This document shows, piece after piece, positions 35,655-44,785 of a stretch of DNA of 64,000 nucleotides. The notes beneath the pieces are model-generated. The model ran no database searches. It had not been told where the DNA came from and saw only the letters and a list, made by a program, of their open reading frames with translations. Each line of letters opens with the position of its first letter. Position 1 is the stretch's first letter. Made by a program: the position numbers and the translations under genes. The stretch comes from an uncultured Sphingomonadaceae bacterium. GTDB lineage: Bacteria; Pseudomonadota; Alphaproteobacteria; Sphingomonadales; Sphingomonadaceae. The stretch lies in NCBI GenBank assembly GCA_947494305.1, contig CANLUL010000002.1:491727-555726 (forward strand), in the 5' to 3' direction.

Positions 35655-37007
35655 TTAGGATTCATTATCCTTTTCCAACCATTCCTCCAGCCACTTGATT
35701 GTATATTCACCCGACTGGAACTCCTCATCATAGACTAGCTTCTGATGCAACGGGATGGTGGTTTGGACGCCTTCGATGACAAATTCGTCCAGCGCACGGG
35801 CCAATCGCATCATCGCGCCGTCACGGGTGCGTCCATAGACAATCAGCTTGGCGATCATGCTGTCATAATGCGGCGGAATATTATAGCCGGCATACAGCCC
35901 ACTATCGACGCGGACGTGCATGCCGCCCGGAGGGTGATAGCCGGTAACCTTGCCGGGCGAGGGTGCCCATGTCTTGGGGTTCTCTGCATTGATCCGGCAT
36001 TCGATGGAATGGCCGCTAAACACGATGTCTTCCTGAGCAACCGAGAGATCTCGACCGTCGGCGATGCGGATTTGTTCCCGGACAAGGTCAACGCCAGTGA
36101 TCATTTCGGTCACCGGATGCTCGACCTGCAGGCGGGTATTCATCTCGATGAAGTAAAATTCACCATTTTCGTACAGAAACTCAATCGTACCTGCGCCGCG
36201 ATAGCCCATACCTTTCATTGCCTGGACACAAACATCGCCCATTTCTTCGCGCTGTTTGTCGGTGATGACAGGGGAAGGAGCTTCTTCCAATACTTTCTGG
36301 TGGCGGCGTTGCAGCGAGCAATCGCGTTCGCCCAGATGGATGGCATTGCCTTTACCATCACCAAAAACCTGAAACTCAATATGACGCGGATCGCCTAGAT
36401 ATTTTTCAATATAGACAGTCGCATCGCCAAAGGCCGCTTTTGCCTCTGTACCGGCCTGCTTCATCTGGGTTTCGAGTTCGCCTTCATTTTCGACGACTTT
36501 CATCCCGCGACCACCGCCGCCGGATGCGGCCTTGATGATCACCGGATAGCCAACATCATTGGCGATTTGTTTGGCGACTTCGACATCTTCAACGGCCCCG
36601 TCAGAACCGGGAACAAGCGGTATGCCAAGATCGCCAGCGGTTTTCTTGGCGGCTACCTTGTCGCCCATGATTTTAATATGTTCGGGTTTTGGGCCGATCC
36701 ATTTGATGTCATGCGCTTCTACCACTTCGGCAAAATGCGCGTTTTCCGACAGGAAGCCATAGCCGGGATGGATGGCATCGGCGCCGCTAATCTCTGCCGC
36801 GCTGATAATGGCCGGTATAGATAGATAACTATCGGTCGCTGACGGCGGACCAATGCAAATGGCTTCATGGGCTAGCCGGACGTGCATGGCGTCTTCATCT
36901 GCGGTGCTGTGAACAGCAACGGTTTGTATGCCAAGTTCACGGGCTGCGCGTAGGATGCGAAGCGCGATTTCTCCGCGATTGGCAATTAGGATTTTTTCAA
37001 TGGTCAT
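35655..37007 (-). CDS. accC: Acetyl-CoA carboxylase, biotin carboxylase subunit
   Basis: 450-residue ATP-grasp enzyme that carboxylates biotin on AccB, first half-reaction of acetyl-CoA carboxylase and of fatty acid synthesis. N-terminal [18 protein letters not shown], the Gly-rich ATP loop [14 protein letters not shown], biotin/bicarbonate motif [14 protein letters not shown] and ECRINAE are all present. It follows accB by 10 bases in the aroQ-accB-accC order typical for proteobacteria. AccA and AccD are elsewhere. Confidence 0.96.
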   Translation of the reverse strand: MTIEKILIANRGEIALRILRAARELGIQTVAVHSTADEDAMHVRLAHEAICIGPPSATDSYLSIPAIISAAEISGADAIHPGYGFLSENAHFAEVVEAHDIKWIGPKPEHIKIMGDKVAAKKTAGDLGIPLVPGSDGAVEDVEVAKQIANDVGYPVIIKAASGGGGRGMKVVENEGELETQMKQAGTEAKAAFGDATVYIEKYLGDPRHIEFQVFGDGKGNAIHLGERDCSLQRRHQKVLEEAPSPVITDKQREEMGDVCVQAMKGMGYRGAGTIEFLYENGEFYFIEMNTRLQVEHPVTEMITGVDLVREQIRIADGRDLSVAQEDIVFSGHSIECRINAENPKTWAPSPGKVTGYHPPGGMHVRVDSGLYAGYNIPPHYDSMIAKLIVYGRTRDGAMMRLARALDEFVIEGVQTTIPLHQKLVYDEEFQSGEYTIKWLEEWLEKDNES

Positions 37008-37017
37008 CTGTGACCCC

Positions 37018-37497
37018 TCAAGCGATCACAACCAGAGGCTGGTCAAACTCGATTGCCTGTCCATTCTCAACCAATATTGTTTTCACGGTACCGGATGATT
37101 CTGCGGTAATTGGGTTCATTACCTTCATCGCTTCGATGATTAGTAATGTGTCGCCTTCGGAAACCTTGTCACCCACGCCAATAAAATTGTCTGCGTCCGG
37201 GTCGGGTGCGAGATAGGCAGTGCCAACCATTGGTGATTTTTGCGCACCGGCGTGATCATCTGCTGGCGCTGCGGGCGCTTCTGCTGCGGCAGCAGGAGCA
37301 GCAGCCGGCGCGGCTGCGGCAGGTGCGGCAACTGGCGCTGACATAACGACACCCCCACCGCCCCGTGCGACTTTAATCTTACGGTCGCCATCTTCGACTT
37401 CAATTTCGCTGAGGCCCGCTTTGTCCAATATGCCCGCCAGGTCGCGAACCAGTTTAATATCTACATTCATGCCATCATTGTCTTTCTTAGCGGGCAT
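37018..37497 (-). CDS. accB: Acetyl-CoA carboxylase, biotin carboxyl carrier protein
   Basis: 159 residues. The C-terminal biotinyl domain has EAMKVMN, where Lys carries biotin; a Pro/Ala-rich hinge (about 55-83) links it to the N-terminal dimerisation part. Normal length for AccB. Sits between aroQ and accC with gaps of 10-15 bases, so one operon. Confidence 0.96.
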   Translation of the reverse strand: MPAKKDNDGMNVDIKLVRDLAGILDKAGLSEIEVEDGDRKIKVARGGGGVVMSAPVAAPAAAAPAAAPAAAAEAPAAPADDHAGAQKSPMVGTAYLAPDPDADNFIGVGDKVSEGDTLLIIEAMKVMNPITAESSGTVKTILVENGQAIEFDQPLVVIA

Positions 37498-37512
37498 TGT
37501 GTTTCCTTTTGA

Positions 37513-37953
37513 TTAGAATGTTGCAGCGGCGTCGAGCGCCAGATGATAGCCCATTACACCGAGGCCGCAAATAGTTCCTTTTGCAACCGGGGCAACCAGG
37601 CTTTTATGTCGGAATTCTTCTCGCGCAGCCGGGTTGGAAATATGGACTTCGATGACGGGGACATCGATACCCTTAATCGCATCATGAAGGGCCACCGATG
37701 TATGGGTCAGAGCGCCGGCGTTCAGGATGACCGCTTGTGCATTTTCGTTCATGGCTTCCTGTAGCCAATCAACCAAATGGCCTTCATGATTGCTTTGACG
37801 CACTTCCAGATCGATATTCATGGTGTCGGCTTTGTCGCTCAGTGCTTTTGCAATGTCGTCCAATGTATCCGACCCATAGATTTCCGGTTCACGTGTGCCA
37901 AGCAGGTTGAGGTTCGGCCCATTGAGAACATAAATAGTGTTGCGATCCGCCAA
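37513..37953 (-). CDS. aroQ: 3-dehydroquinate dehydratase, type II
   Basis: 146-residue dodecameric type II dehydroquinase, third step of the shikimate pathway. YVLNGPNLNLLGTREP holds the catalytic Arg region with the lid Tyr in EIYG, QSNHEGHLVDW the substrate loop, LNAGALTHTSVALHDA and EVHISNPAAREEFRHKS the rest of the active site. First gene of aroQ-accB-accC. It is divergent from ThiSG with 82 bases between. Confidence 0.96.
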   Translation of the reverse strand: MADRNTIYVLNGPNLNLLGTREPEIYGSDTLDDIAKALSDKADTMNIDLEVRQSNHEGHLVDWLQEAMNENAQAVILNAGALTHTSVALHDAIKGIDVPVIEVHISNPAAREEFRHKSLVAPVAKGTICGLGVMGYHLALDAAATF

Positions 37954-38035
37954 AATAGCTCCCCATTTGCGCTTTTGGTTGCGACGATGGCGACCTCTTT
38001 ATATGGCTCTCCCTTGAAAAGCGAGATTAAATGAA

Positions 38036-39037
38036 ATGGCAACAGCAACAATGACCGATATATCAATCCAGTTAAATGGCGATCCTCACAAGACAGTGGC
38101 TGGGATGTCGATTGCCGATCTGGTGCGGTCGCTTGAACTGGATCCGGCAAAAGTGGCGGTGGAACGCAATCGGGAGATTGTACCACGCTCGACCTTGGCG
38201 GATGTGAAAGTGGCCGACGGAGATGCATTGGAGATAGTCCATTTTGTTGGTGGTGGTGATCACGATGCCGATGACAGTTGGAGTGTTGCGGGCAAAACAT
38301 TCCAATCCCGCCTAATAGTGGGCACCGGGAAATACAAAGACTTCGAAGAAAATGCAGCGGCAGTGGAGGCGGCTGGTGCCGAAATCGTCACGGTTGCCAT
38401 AAGGCGTGTCAACGTCACCGATCCGAAACAGCCGGTGCTGATGGATTATATTGACCCGAAGAAAGTCACTTACCTTCCCAATACGGCCGGTTGTTTCAAT
38501 GCCGATGAGGCTATTCGTACCTTGCGACTGGCCCGGGAAGCGGGTGGTTGGGATCTGGTCAAACTGGAAGTGCTCGGAGAGGCAAAGACACTGTATCCCA
38601 ATATGAAGGAAACATTGGAAGCGACCGAGGTGCTGGCCAAGGAAGGTTTCAAACCAATGGTCTATTGCGTCGATGATCCAATCGCCGCCAAACAGTTGGA
38701 AGATGCCGGCGCTGTCGCGATTATGCCGCTGGGCGCGCCGATTGGCTCCGGACTGGGTATCCAGAACCGTGTGACGATCCGCCTGATTGTCGAAGGCGCT
38801 AGCGTGCCGGTGCTGGTTGATGCTGGCGTGGGTACAGCCAGTGACGCAGCGGTGGCGATGGAGCTGGGCTGCGAAGGCGTCTTGATGAACACCGCTATTG
38901 CCGAGGCAAAGCAACCGATCCGAATGGCGCGGGCCATGCGGCTGGCGGTAGAAGCCGGACGTGAAGCCTATCTATCGGGACGCATGGGCAAGCGTATGTA
39001 TGCTGATCCATCCAGCCCATTGTCGGGTCTGATTTGA
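38036..39037 (+). CDS. ThiS-ThiG fusion: sulfur carrier plus thiazole synthase
   Basis: 333 residues. Residues about 7-74 are ThiS (ubiquitin-like; ends VHFVGGG at 68-74) and about 84-333 are ThiG, the TIM-barrel enzyme that makes the thiazole phosphate of thiamine from DXP, dehydroglycine and ThiS thiocarboxylate. The DXP-binding Lys is Lys176 in [20 protein letters not shown] and [13 protein letters not shown] bind phosphate. The C-terminal Gly-Gly of normal ThiS is followed here by a short acidic linker (DHDADD) and ThiG, so a free end for ThiF adenylation is not made unless the protein is cut. Start ATG 38036 or 38051. I saw no TPP riboswitch in the 82-base upstream gap; it overlaps the next gene if that uses TTG 39034. 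Confidence 0.9.
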   Translation: MATATMTDISIQLNGDPHKTVAGMSIADLVRSLELDPAKVAVERNREIVPRSTLADVKVADGDALEIVHFVGGGDHDADDSWSVAGKTFQSRLIVGTGKYKDFEENAAAVEAAGAEIVTVAIRRVNVTDPKQPVLMDYIDPKKVTYLPNTAGCFNADEAIRTLRLAREAGGWDLVKLEVLGEAKTLYPNMKETLEATEVLAKEGFKPMVYCVDDPIAAKQLEDAGAVAIMPLGAPIGSGLGIQNRVTIRLIVEGASVPVLVDAGVGTASDAAVAMELGCEGVLMNTAIAEAKQPIRMARAMRLAVEAGREAYLSGRMGKRMYADPSSPLSGLI

Positions 39038-39060
39038 ACGGCATTAGAAACACCGATGAA

Positions 39061-39684
39061 ATGCGCGCGCTCTATGACCGCACAGCGCGCCATTATGATG
39101 CCGCATCATTCCTGTATCAGTTGTCAGGGATTGAGAGTCGCCGGAAACAATTGATCAAATCGATGGCACTGCCCAAGGGCGGAACCGTGGTTGATCTGGG
39201 AACCGGGACCGGCGTAAATTTGAAACTGTTGTCCAAGGCCGTTGGTGTGGAAGGTAAGGTTATCGGTGTCGACCTGTCCCCCGGCATGCTTGCGAAGGCA
39301 CAGGCCAAGATCAAGCATCTGGAAAATGTAGAGCTAATCGAATGCGATTCCCGGTCGTTCCAGTTTCCTGAAAAGCTCGATGGTGTCATCTCAACATTTT
39401 CTCTTGAGTTTGTCCCTGAATATGAAGCTGTGATTGAGCGGGCAACCAGCGCCATGTCGCGAGGTGCTCCTTTAGCCTTGATGGGTTTGAAATATCCGGA
39501 GCAGTGGCCAGACTGGATGGCAGCGGCCGGAATCTGGTTCAACAGATCCTTTGGTGTCACCAAAGATCACAAAGATTTTAAACCCTGGATTGCCGCAGAG
39601 AAATATTGTCAGGCGGCGATATTCAAAGAGCTCTATGCAGGTTCGGCCTATATGTGGCTTGGCAGCGCAGATCATCATAGCTGA
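39061..39684 (+). CDS. Class I SAM-dependent methyltransferase
   Basis: 207 residues from ATG 39061; a TTG at 39034 overlapping the ThiSG stop (TTGA) would add nine residues and is an alternative. Motif I is VVDLGTGTGVNLKLL and Post I is VIGVDLSPGMLAKAQ, of the UbiE/COQ5-like fold; ISTFSLEFVPEY holds the motif near the substrate side. The C-terminus (FKELYAGSAYMWLG) matches phosphatidylethanolamine N-methyltransferase-like or UbiE-like proteins only weakly. Downstream of ThiSG but with no evident thiamine link; substrate unknown. Confidence 0.78.
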   Translation: MRALYDRTARHYDAASFLYQLSGIESRRKQLIKSMALPKGGTVVDLGTGTGVNLKLLSKAVGVEGKVIGVDLSPGMLAKAQAKIKHLENVELIECDSRSFQFPEKLDGVISTFSLEFVPEYEAVIERATSAMSRGAPLALMGLKYPEQWPDWMAAAGIWFNRSFGVTKDHKDFKPWIAAEKYCQAAIFKELYAGSAYMWLGSADHHS

Positions 39685-39758
39685 TTTACCGTATTAATAC
39701 AGCAAGATTCGGTAACATCTGTAACCAATTGATTCGTAACAAAAGTTACTTAATGAAA

Positions 39759-39829
39759 CATTGGTCGATCCGGAAATGTCGTTTGTCGAAGCGCTTGGTC
39801 GTTTGCCGACTACAATAGTGGTTTATCGA
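39759..39829 (+). promoter_or_regulatory. Array of four direct repeats upstream of UrcA (LytTR-box-like)
   Basis: Units at 39759 (CATTGGTCGA), 39780 (CGTTTGTCGA), 39800 (CGTTTGCCGA) and 39820 (GGTTTATCGA) are spaced 21, 20 and 20 bases. The first pair has the exact 21-bp spacing of the elements at 32248 and 45981. The rest of the 376-base gap before UrcA (39685-40013 plus edges) shows no gene; the array lies 185-255 bases upstream of the UrcA start. Confidence 0.6.
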
Positions 39830-40013
39830 AGCTTTGCTGAACAAAAATATCTGTTCCCCTACCTAAGATTGCGAGGCGGGAGCGAACCCCTTTAACAGAT
39901 TTGAACGGCCTTCCCCGGTATTCAGATTTAGCTCCCGCACTCTTCCCCCAATGGGATGGATCGGCCCCCCAAATAATGCCGGAACATCCTTAGAGAAGTT
40001 TAGGAGTGTTAAA

Positions 40014-40367
40014 ATGAAAACGAATTTGTTCAATAAATCCCTTTTTGCCGCAGCCGCTGTTGCAGTCACCACCGTTGGTTTTTCCGCAAGCGCCAGTGCC
40101 GGAAACCGCATTGAGCGAACCGCCGTTGTTGAATATGGCGATCTGGATCTGACTTCCGAAGACGGCAAAGCGACGTTTAAAGGCCGCATCAGAGGCGCTG
40201 TGCGCAAGGTTTGCGGATCTTACGATGCCACAAGCCTTTTTGATAAACAGGATCAAGGTAATTGCATGGATGAAGCCAAATTGTCAGCCAGTCGGGCAAG
40301 CGTGACCATCCTAGCTGCGGCAGAAGCCGGTACATTGAAAGGATCCAAAATTTCGGTCGGACGCTAA
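40014..40367 (+). CDS. UrcA family secreted protein
   Basis: 117 residues from ATG 40014, with AGGAG at 40001-40005; earlier in-frame starts lack one. Signal peptide about 1-29 (ending ASASAG). The remainder has the UrcA pattern: VVEYGDLDLTSEDGKATFKGRI, then AVRKVCG and CMDEA, giving two Cys that probably form a disulphide. UrcA proteins are small exported proteins found mainly in Sphingomonadales and Caulobacterales, of unknown function. The gene has its own hairpin terminator and a repeat array upstream, so it is a monocistron with dedicated control. Confidence 0.85.
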   Translation: MKTNLFNKSLFAAAAVAVTTVGFSASASAGNRIERTAVVEYGDLDLTSEDGKATFKGRIRGAVRKVCGSYDATSLFDKQDQGNCMDEAKLSASRASVTILAAAEAGTLKGSKISVGR

Positions 40368-40426
40368 TCATTCCAAGAGCCGTAATCCCCCAATAAGCGG
40401 CCAAAACTACCAAAAAAAACTCAGGT

Positions 40427-40460
40427 CCCCTCGGCGCCCCCTTACGCCGAGGGGTTTTTT
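40427..40460 (+). terminator. Rho-independent terminator of UrcA
   Basis: CCCCTCGGCG (40427-40436) pairs perfectly with CGCCGAGGGG (40445-40454) around an 8-base loop, followed by a run of T (40455-40460). It lies 60 bases past the UrcA stop. Confidence 0.92.
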
Positions 40461-40519
40461 ATTGGCTGGCCTAGTGACGCCTGTTTGACATAAAATCAGC
40501 TCACTGATAGCCCTGCCTT

Positions 40520-40795
40520 ATGGGGGAGTTTTCCAAACGAACTATTTTGATTGTGACGGCAATCGCAGCTTTCGTGCACTTCGGTACACCGCTGCTCGCT
40601 GATCTCTTTTTTGAATTATATCATTTGACCGGTATCGAAGGGCTTTATTCGATCTACGGACCGCTTCGTTATGTTACGGCGCAGTTTATGTTCTGGAACA
40701 ATCGCTGGTTGGTGACATTGCTAACGGCGCTAATGCTTTTCGGGCTGGTTTGGCTGTGGAAGAAATGGCGATCGGCCAGGGCACAGCCGGCATGA
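40520..40795 (+). CDS. Small two-helix membrane protein
   Basis: 91 residues with two hydrophobic segments (about 8-30 and 61-80), separated by a loop (LYHLTGIEGLYSIYGPLRY) and ending in a basic tail WKKWRSARAQP. I do not recognise a family. Its stop codon overlaps the ATG of the next gene (ATGA), so it is translated with the gluconate-2-dehydrogenase-subunit-3 gene and the GMC oxidoreductase. It may be a membrane anchor or redox-chain connector of that enzyme, but this is inferred only from coupling. The ribosome binding site is weak. Confidence 0.7.
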   Translation: MGEFSKRTILIVTAIAAFVHFGTPLLADLFFELYHLTGIEGLYSIYGPLRYVTAQFMFWNNRWLVTLLTALMLFGLVWLWKKWRSARAQPA

Positions 40796-41445
40796 GCTTT
40801 CCTCGTCGAGATTTTCTATTGGCTGCGGCTGTTACCGCGACCGGCGGCGCGATCATGTATTCCAAAGGTCTGGCGGCGATGTTGGCCGATGGGGACCACA
40901 GCGGCCACGACATGCCGATGATGGGCCGGCCGGCCTATGTTGATCAAGCCGTTGAAGTCTTCTCAACCGAAAAACGGGCTTTGGTCTCCGCGATGGCGGA
41001 AACATTATTGCCCCAAACGGGCACGCCGGGCGCGATAGATGCGCAGGTGCCCAAATTCCTCGAACTGCTCTATGATCAATGGATGGCTGCGCCGGAAAAA
41101 CAGCTCTTTGATCGGGGATTGGCAGAGACCGATAGACAAGCGCAGGCCGCGCATGGAAAGGTTTTTGCCGATTGCGAAGCCGCAGAACAGAAGGTCGTTC
41201 TCGAAAAAATGGAAGAGGAACAGGGCGACCATCCCTGGTTCAATTTTGGCGGGACTTCAGTTGCCGATGATCAGGACGATATTCCCTTCATGGCGCTGTT
41301 CAAGGAAATCACCGTGGTTGGATTCTTCATGTCTGAGGTCGGCGCGCAACAGGTGCTTCGTTATGATATGATGCCGGGCAATTTTGATGGCGATACCAGC
41401 CTTGGTTACGATGATAGCAGTTGGGCCTCGGTCCCCTTCATGTGA
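40792..41445 (+). CDS. Gluconate 2-dehydrogenase subunit 3 family protein (Tat-exported)
   Basis: 217 residues from ATG 40792 (ATGA overlap with the previous gene). N-terminal twin-arginine signal PRRDFLLAAAVTATGG, followed by a His/Met-rich DHSGHDMPMMGR stretch. The rest matches the gamma (small) subunit of FAD-dependent sugar or gluconate dehydrogenases (SAMAETLLPQTGTPGA and LEKMEEEQG), which carries the GMC flavin subunit across the membrane by hitch-hiking on Tat. The GMC gene starts inside its stop codon (TGATG). This is the expected partner of the next gene. Confidence 0.86.
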   Translation: MSFPRRDFLLAAAVTATGGAIMYSKGLAAMLADGDHSGHDMPMMGRPAYVDQAVEVFSTEKRALVSAMAETLLPQTGTPGAIDAQVPKFLELLYDQWMAAPEKQLFDRGLAETDRQAQAAHGKVFADCEAAEQKVVLEKMEEEQGDHPWFNFGGTSVADDQDDIPFMALFKEITVVGFFMSEVGAQQVLRYDMMPGNFDGDTSLGYDDSSWASVPFM

Positions 41446-43160
41446 TGACAGAGATGATGAGCCAGGCTTCCACCAGTAAAACCTATGATGCGATTGTGAT
41501 TGGATCAGGGATGACCGGCGGGGTGGCTGCTCGCGAACTCACCGAAAAAGGCATGCAGGTATTGATGCTGGAGCGCGGGACAGCGCTCAATCATCCTGGT
41601 GAATATGTCGGGGAACATGCGCCCAACTGGTCGATTCCGTTCGGCGGTCTGGCCGACTATCAGAACTACAAAAAAGACTATCCAGTCCAATCCAAAAGCT
41701 ATGCCTTTGACGAAGCGACAAAGCCGCATTGGATCAAGGATAGCGATGAGCCTTATTTGCAGGAAGAAGGCACCAACTTTGAATGGATGAGAGGCGGCCG
41801 CGTCGGCGGACGTTCGCTAATGTGGGGGCGACAAACTTATCGCTGGGGCCCGCACGACTTTACCGCCAATGCCGAGGATGGTCACGGCGTCGACTGGCCG
41901 ATCCGCTATGAAGATCTGGCGCCCTGGTATAGTCATGTGGAAAAATATATCGGTGTCAGCGGGCAAAAAGAGGGGCTGGAATCGTTCCCCGACGGTGAAT
42001 TTCAAAAGCCGATGGAAATGTACGCGCTGGAAAAACGGATCAAGCGCCGGCTTGCTCGCCACGCTAGCGATATCACCTATACAATCGGCCGGTCCGCTGT
42101 CCTAACCGAACCATTGGAAGGTCGCAGTCCCTGTCATTATTGCGGCGCCTGTCCGCGTGGCTGCTCAACCGGCAGTTACTTCTCGACCCAGAGTTCGACC
42201 TTACCGGCAGCGATGAAGACCGGAAACCTGACATTGCGTCCCGAAAGTGCGGTTCAGAAAATCATCTATGATTCCGCAACCGGAAAAGCGACCGGTGTGC
42301 AGGTAAAGGATATGAAGTCCGGTGCCTCTCTGGTTTACAAGGCGCGGATCATATTTCTCAATGCCTCGACTATCCATAGCGCGCAAATCCTGCTCAACTC
42401 CAAATCAGCGGCTTTCCCAAATGGCCTTGCCAACAGCAGCGGGGTGGTCGGCCGCTATCTGATGGATCATAATGAGCATAGCACCAATTTGGGCATCTTC
42501 TTTGATGATATTGATCGCTATTTTTCCGGCAAACGCCCCAATGGATGTTACATTCCGCGCTTTCGCAATATTGGCGGTCAGGATGAGGATGCGGATTTCC
42601 TGCGCGGCTATGGCATTCAGTGTAATGTTGTTCGGTTAGATCACCGTTTTACAATGCATCAAAAAGGTATTGGTGCAGATTATAAAGATGCAATACGCAA
42701 ACCCGGCCCCTGGGTTTTTGCCATGTCGGCTTTTGGAGAGTGCCTGCCCTATCAGGAAAACAAGATCACGCTGGATGAAAGCCGGCGCGATGCATTTGAC
42801 ATGCCGTTGGTCAAGATCCGGATGGAATTTGGCGAGAATGAACACCAGATGCGGAAAGATGTGACGCAGCAGGCCGATCGCATATTAAAAGCCGCCGGCG
42901 CGGTGGCCATTATTCCCGACGATGGCAGCGAGAAACCGATTTCGGCGATCCATGAAATGGGCACGGTTCGTATGGGCAAGGATGCGAAAACATCTGCGCT
43001 CAATGGCTGGAATCAGAGCCATGACGTGCCAAATTTATTTGTCACGGATGGTGCGGCAATGACCTCCAGCGGCAATGTCAATCCATCGCTGACCTATATG
43101 GCCTTTACAGCCAGAGCGGCCGACTATGCGGCAAAACTATGGAAGAAGGGTGAGCTTTGA
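41445..43160 (+). CDS. GMC family oxidoreductase with a Cys motif (FAD sugar dehydrogenase-like)
   Basis: 571 residues from ATG 41445 (TGATG overlap). N-terminal FAD motif IVIGSGMTGGVAARELTE, then LMLERG; C-terminal HEMGTVRMG and FVTDGAAMTSSGNVNPS with the catalytic His/Asn region. Four Cys at 230, 233, 236 and 240 (CHYCGACPRGC) form CxxCxxCxxxC, like the iron-sulphur-binding Cys group of bacterial FAD-dependent glucose dehydrogenase alpha subunits. No own signal peptide: it is presumably exported with its Tat-signal partner. No dihaem cytochrome c gene follows, so the electron acceptor is unknown; the small membrane protein might help. Followed by ThuA. Confidence 0.88.
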   Translation: MTEMMSQASTSKTYDAIVIGSGMTGGVAARELTEKGMQVLMLERGTALNHPGEYVGEHAPNWSIPFGGLADYQNYKKDYPVQSKSYAFDEATKPHWIKDSDEPYLQEEGTNFEWMRGGRVGGRSLMWGRQTYRWGPHDFTANAEDGHGVDWPIRYEDLAPWYSHVEKYIGVSGQKEGLESFPDGEFQKPMEMYALEKRIKRRLARHASDITYTIGRSAVLTEPLEGRSPCHYCGACPRGCSTGSYFSTQSSTLPAAMKTGNLTLRPESAVQKIIYDSATGKATGVQVKDMKSGASLVYKARIIFLNASTIHSAQILLNSKSAAFPNGLANSSGVVGRYLMDHNEHSTNLGIFFDDIDRYFSGKRPNGCYIPRFRNIGGQDEDADFLRGYGIQCNVVRLDHRFTMHQKGIGADYKDAIRKPGPWVFAMSAFGECLPYQENKITLDESRRDAFDMPLVKIRMEFGENEHQMRKDVTQQADRILKAAGAVAIIPDDGSEKPISAIHEMGTVRMGKDAKTSALNGWNQSHDVPNLFVTDGAAMTSSGNVNPSLTYMAFTARAADYAAKLWKKGEL

Positions 43161-43162
43161 TC

Positions 43163-44035
43163 ATGGCCATTATCGGTAAGTTTTTCAAATGGGTTGTCGC
43201 GCCAATACTGGTGCTGTTTTTGCTATTTTTCGCTTATGGTTTCTACACGCTGTGGAAGCATGAGATGTTTGTCGAGCCGACCTTTGATACGGTGGCGCCA
43301 GAAATTCCCGATGCAGAAGGCAAGCCACTGGTATTGGTGTTCAGCAAGACCAACGGGTTTCGGCATATTGATGCGATTCCTGCCGCGCATGCGATGTTTG
43401 CTGATTTTGCAAAGTCCGAAGGTTGGACCATAATGCCGACTGAAAATGCAGCCATTTTCAATGCAGAAGACTTGGCGAAATTTGATCTTGTTATTTGGAA
43501 TAATGTTTCGGGCGATGTGTTTACACCCGAACAGCGGGAAGCCTTTAAAGCGCATATGGAATCCGGCGGTCAGTTTCTGGGTATTCATGCCGCTGGCGGT
43601 GATCGGGAATATGAGTGGCAGTGGCGACCACAAGAATTGATTCAAACCCAATTTGTTAGTCACCCAAACATCCCGCATTTTCAGGATGCTGAGCTGATTC
43701 CGGAAGATCAAAGCCACCCGGCAACGCGGCATCTACCCGAACAATGGATTCAAAATGATGAATGGTATACATTTGCCGATAGTCCGCGTGAACGGGTCAA
43801 CGTGCTCGTTTCGATCGACGAGGAAAGCTACAATCCATCCACCTGGATGTTTGGCCGCGATTTGGCGATGGGCGATCATCCCATGATCTGGCATCACACT
43901 ATTGGCAAAGGGCGCGTATTTTATTCCGCCCTCGGACACCAAGCGAGCAGCTATAGCGATGAAAATTATCGGACTTTGCTATTGGAGGCGAGCAAATGGT
44001 TGCTCGATAAACCCGACGAAGCGGCTACCGAGTAA
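43163..44035 (+). CDS. ThuA domain protein, membrane-anchored
   Basis: 290 residues from ATG 43163 (a TTG at 43157 overlapping the GMC stop is the alternative). N-terminal transmembrane anchor about 10-29, then the ThuA domain, a class I glutamine amidotransferase-like fold seen in trehalose and other sugar utilisation clusters: VFSKTNGFRHIDAIPA, FLGIHAAGGD and GRVFYSALGHQASSY. The family's catalytic role is unsettled. Its place after a GMC dehydrogenase supports a sugar-processing role in the periplasm. It converges with the LytTR response-regulator gene, 3 bases away. Confidence 0.84.
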   Translation: MAIIGKFFKWVVAPILVLFLLFFAYGFYTLWKHEMFVEPTFDTVAPEIPDAEGKPLVLVFSKTNGFRHIDAIPAAHAMFADFAKSEGWTIMPTENAAIFNAEDLAKFDLVIWNNVSGDVFTPEQREAFKAHMESGGQFLGIHAAGGDREYEWQWRPQELIQTQFVSHPNIPHFQDAELIPEDQSHPATRHLPEQWIQNDEWYTFADSPRERVNVLVSIDEESYNPSTWMFGRDLAMGDHPMIWHHTIGKGRVFYSALGHQASSYSDENYRTLLLEASKWLLDKPDEAATE

Positions 44036-44038
44036 AGC

Positions 44039-44785
44039 CTAACGGCCAGCGAGTTTTTTGGCTTCTGCCAAATGGGTTCGACCGATCCGGATTTCTATTC
44101 CGCATTTCAGGCAAGCGATCCAAACGCCGCCGCCATCATGGCGCAATCCGGCAATCCAGTCACGACGGACTAAGTGAGAGCGGTGTAGACGGATAAATTC
44201 ATCTGGGTTTAGTCGCTCTTCCAATCCCGAAATTGTCTGGTGCAGCAAATAGCTACCGTTGCCGACATGCAGCCGCATATAGTCCCGTTCGGCCTCGACA
44301 CGGTTGATTTCCGATGCAGCAATGCGGCGGAGTTCGGATTTGTACGGAACCCAGAATTCTTCGGCCCACGGCGATTCCTCATCGGTTTTTTCGCTTGGTT
44401 GAGCAAATCGTTCCCGCACCCGTGACAGCGCGAGCGTCAATCGATCTGTTTCCACTGGCTTCAGTACATAATCGATTGCAGCAACGTCGAACGCTTCGAC
44501 AGCGAAACGATCAAAGGCGGTTACAAATATAATGGCTGGGGCATTTTTCATACCGGACAAGGCTTTGGCAACTTGCAAACCATCAGTGCCTGGCATCGAT
44601 ATATCGAGCAGTAGCAGATCCGGTTTTAGCTGTTCAGTGAGCCTTATCGCGGCTTCGCCGTCACTCGCCGTGCCAACCAGATCAATATCTGCTTGTCGTG
44701 CGCATAGCAGTTGCAAGCGCTCGATCGCGAGAGGTTCGTCGTCGACCAGCAGAGTCTTAAGCGGTTTGGTTTCTGTTTCGGTCAT
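44039..44785 (-). CDS. LytTR-type response regulator
   Basis: 248 residues: receiver domain (about 10-125) with acidic pocket Asp15/Asp16, phosphoacceptor Asp61 in LLDISMPGTDG, and Lys109 in VLKPV; then a LytTR DNA-binding domain (about 145-245, RDYMRLHVGNGSYLLHQTISG and LHRSHLV). LytTR proteins bind direct repeats with about 21-bp period. Its ATG overlaps the kinase stop (ATGA). Repeat elements matching this spacing lie upstream of the kinase, UrcA and DUF885 genes, so autoregulation and a small regulon are likely. Confidence 0.93.
   Translation of the reverse strand: MTETETKPLKTLLVDDEPLAIERLQLLCARQADIDLVGTASDGEAAIRLTEQLKPDLLLLDISMPGTDGLQVAKALSGMKNAPAIIFVTAFDRFAVEAFDVAAIDYVLKPVETDRLTLALSRVRERFAQPSEKTDEESPWAEEFWVPYKSELRRIAASEINRVEAERDYMRLHVGNGSYLLHQTISGLEERLNPDEFIRLHRSHLVRRDWIAGLRHDGGGVWIACLKCGIEIRIGRTHLAEAKKLAGR

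Noticed and set aside
35745-36398. Long + strand open frame opposite accC
   Set aside because: AccC is complete and conserved on the minus strand; the + frame is its antisense shadow.
37954-38035. Possible TPP riboswitch before the ThiS-ThiG gene
   Set aside because: The 82-base gap lacks the CTGAGA element and conserved TPP-binding helices.
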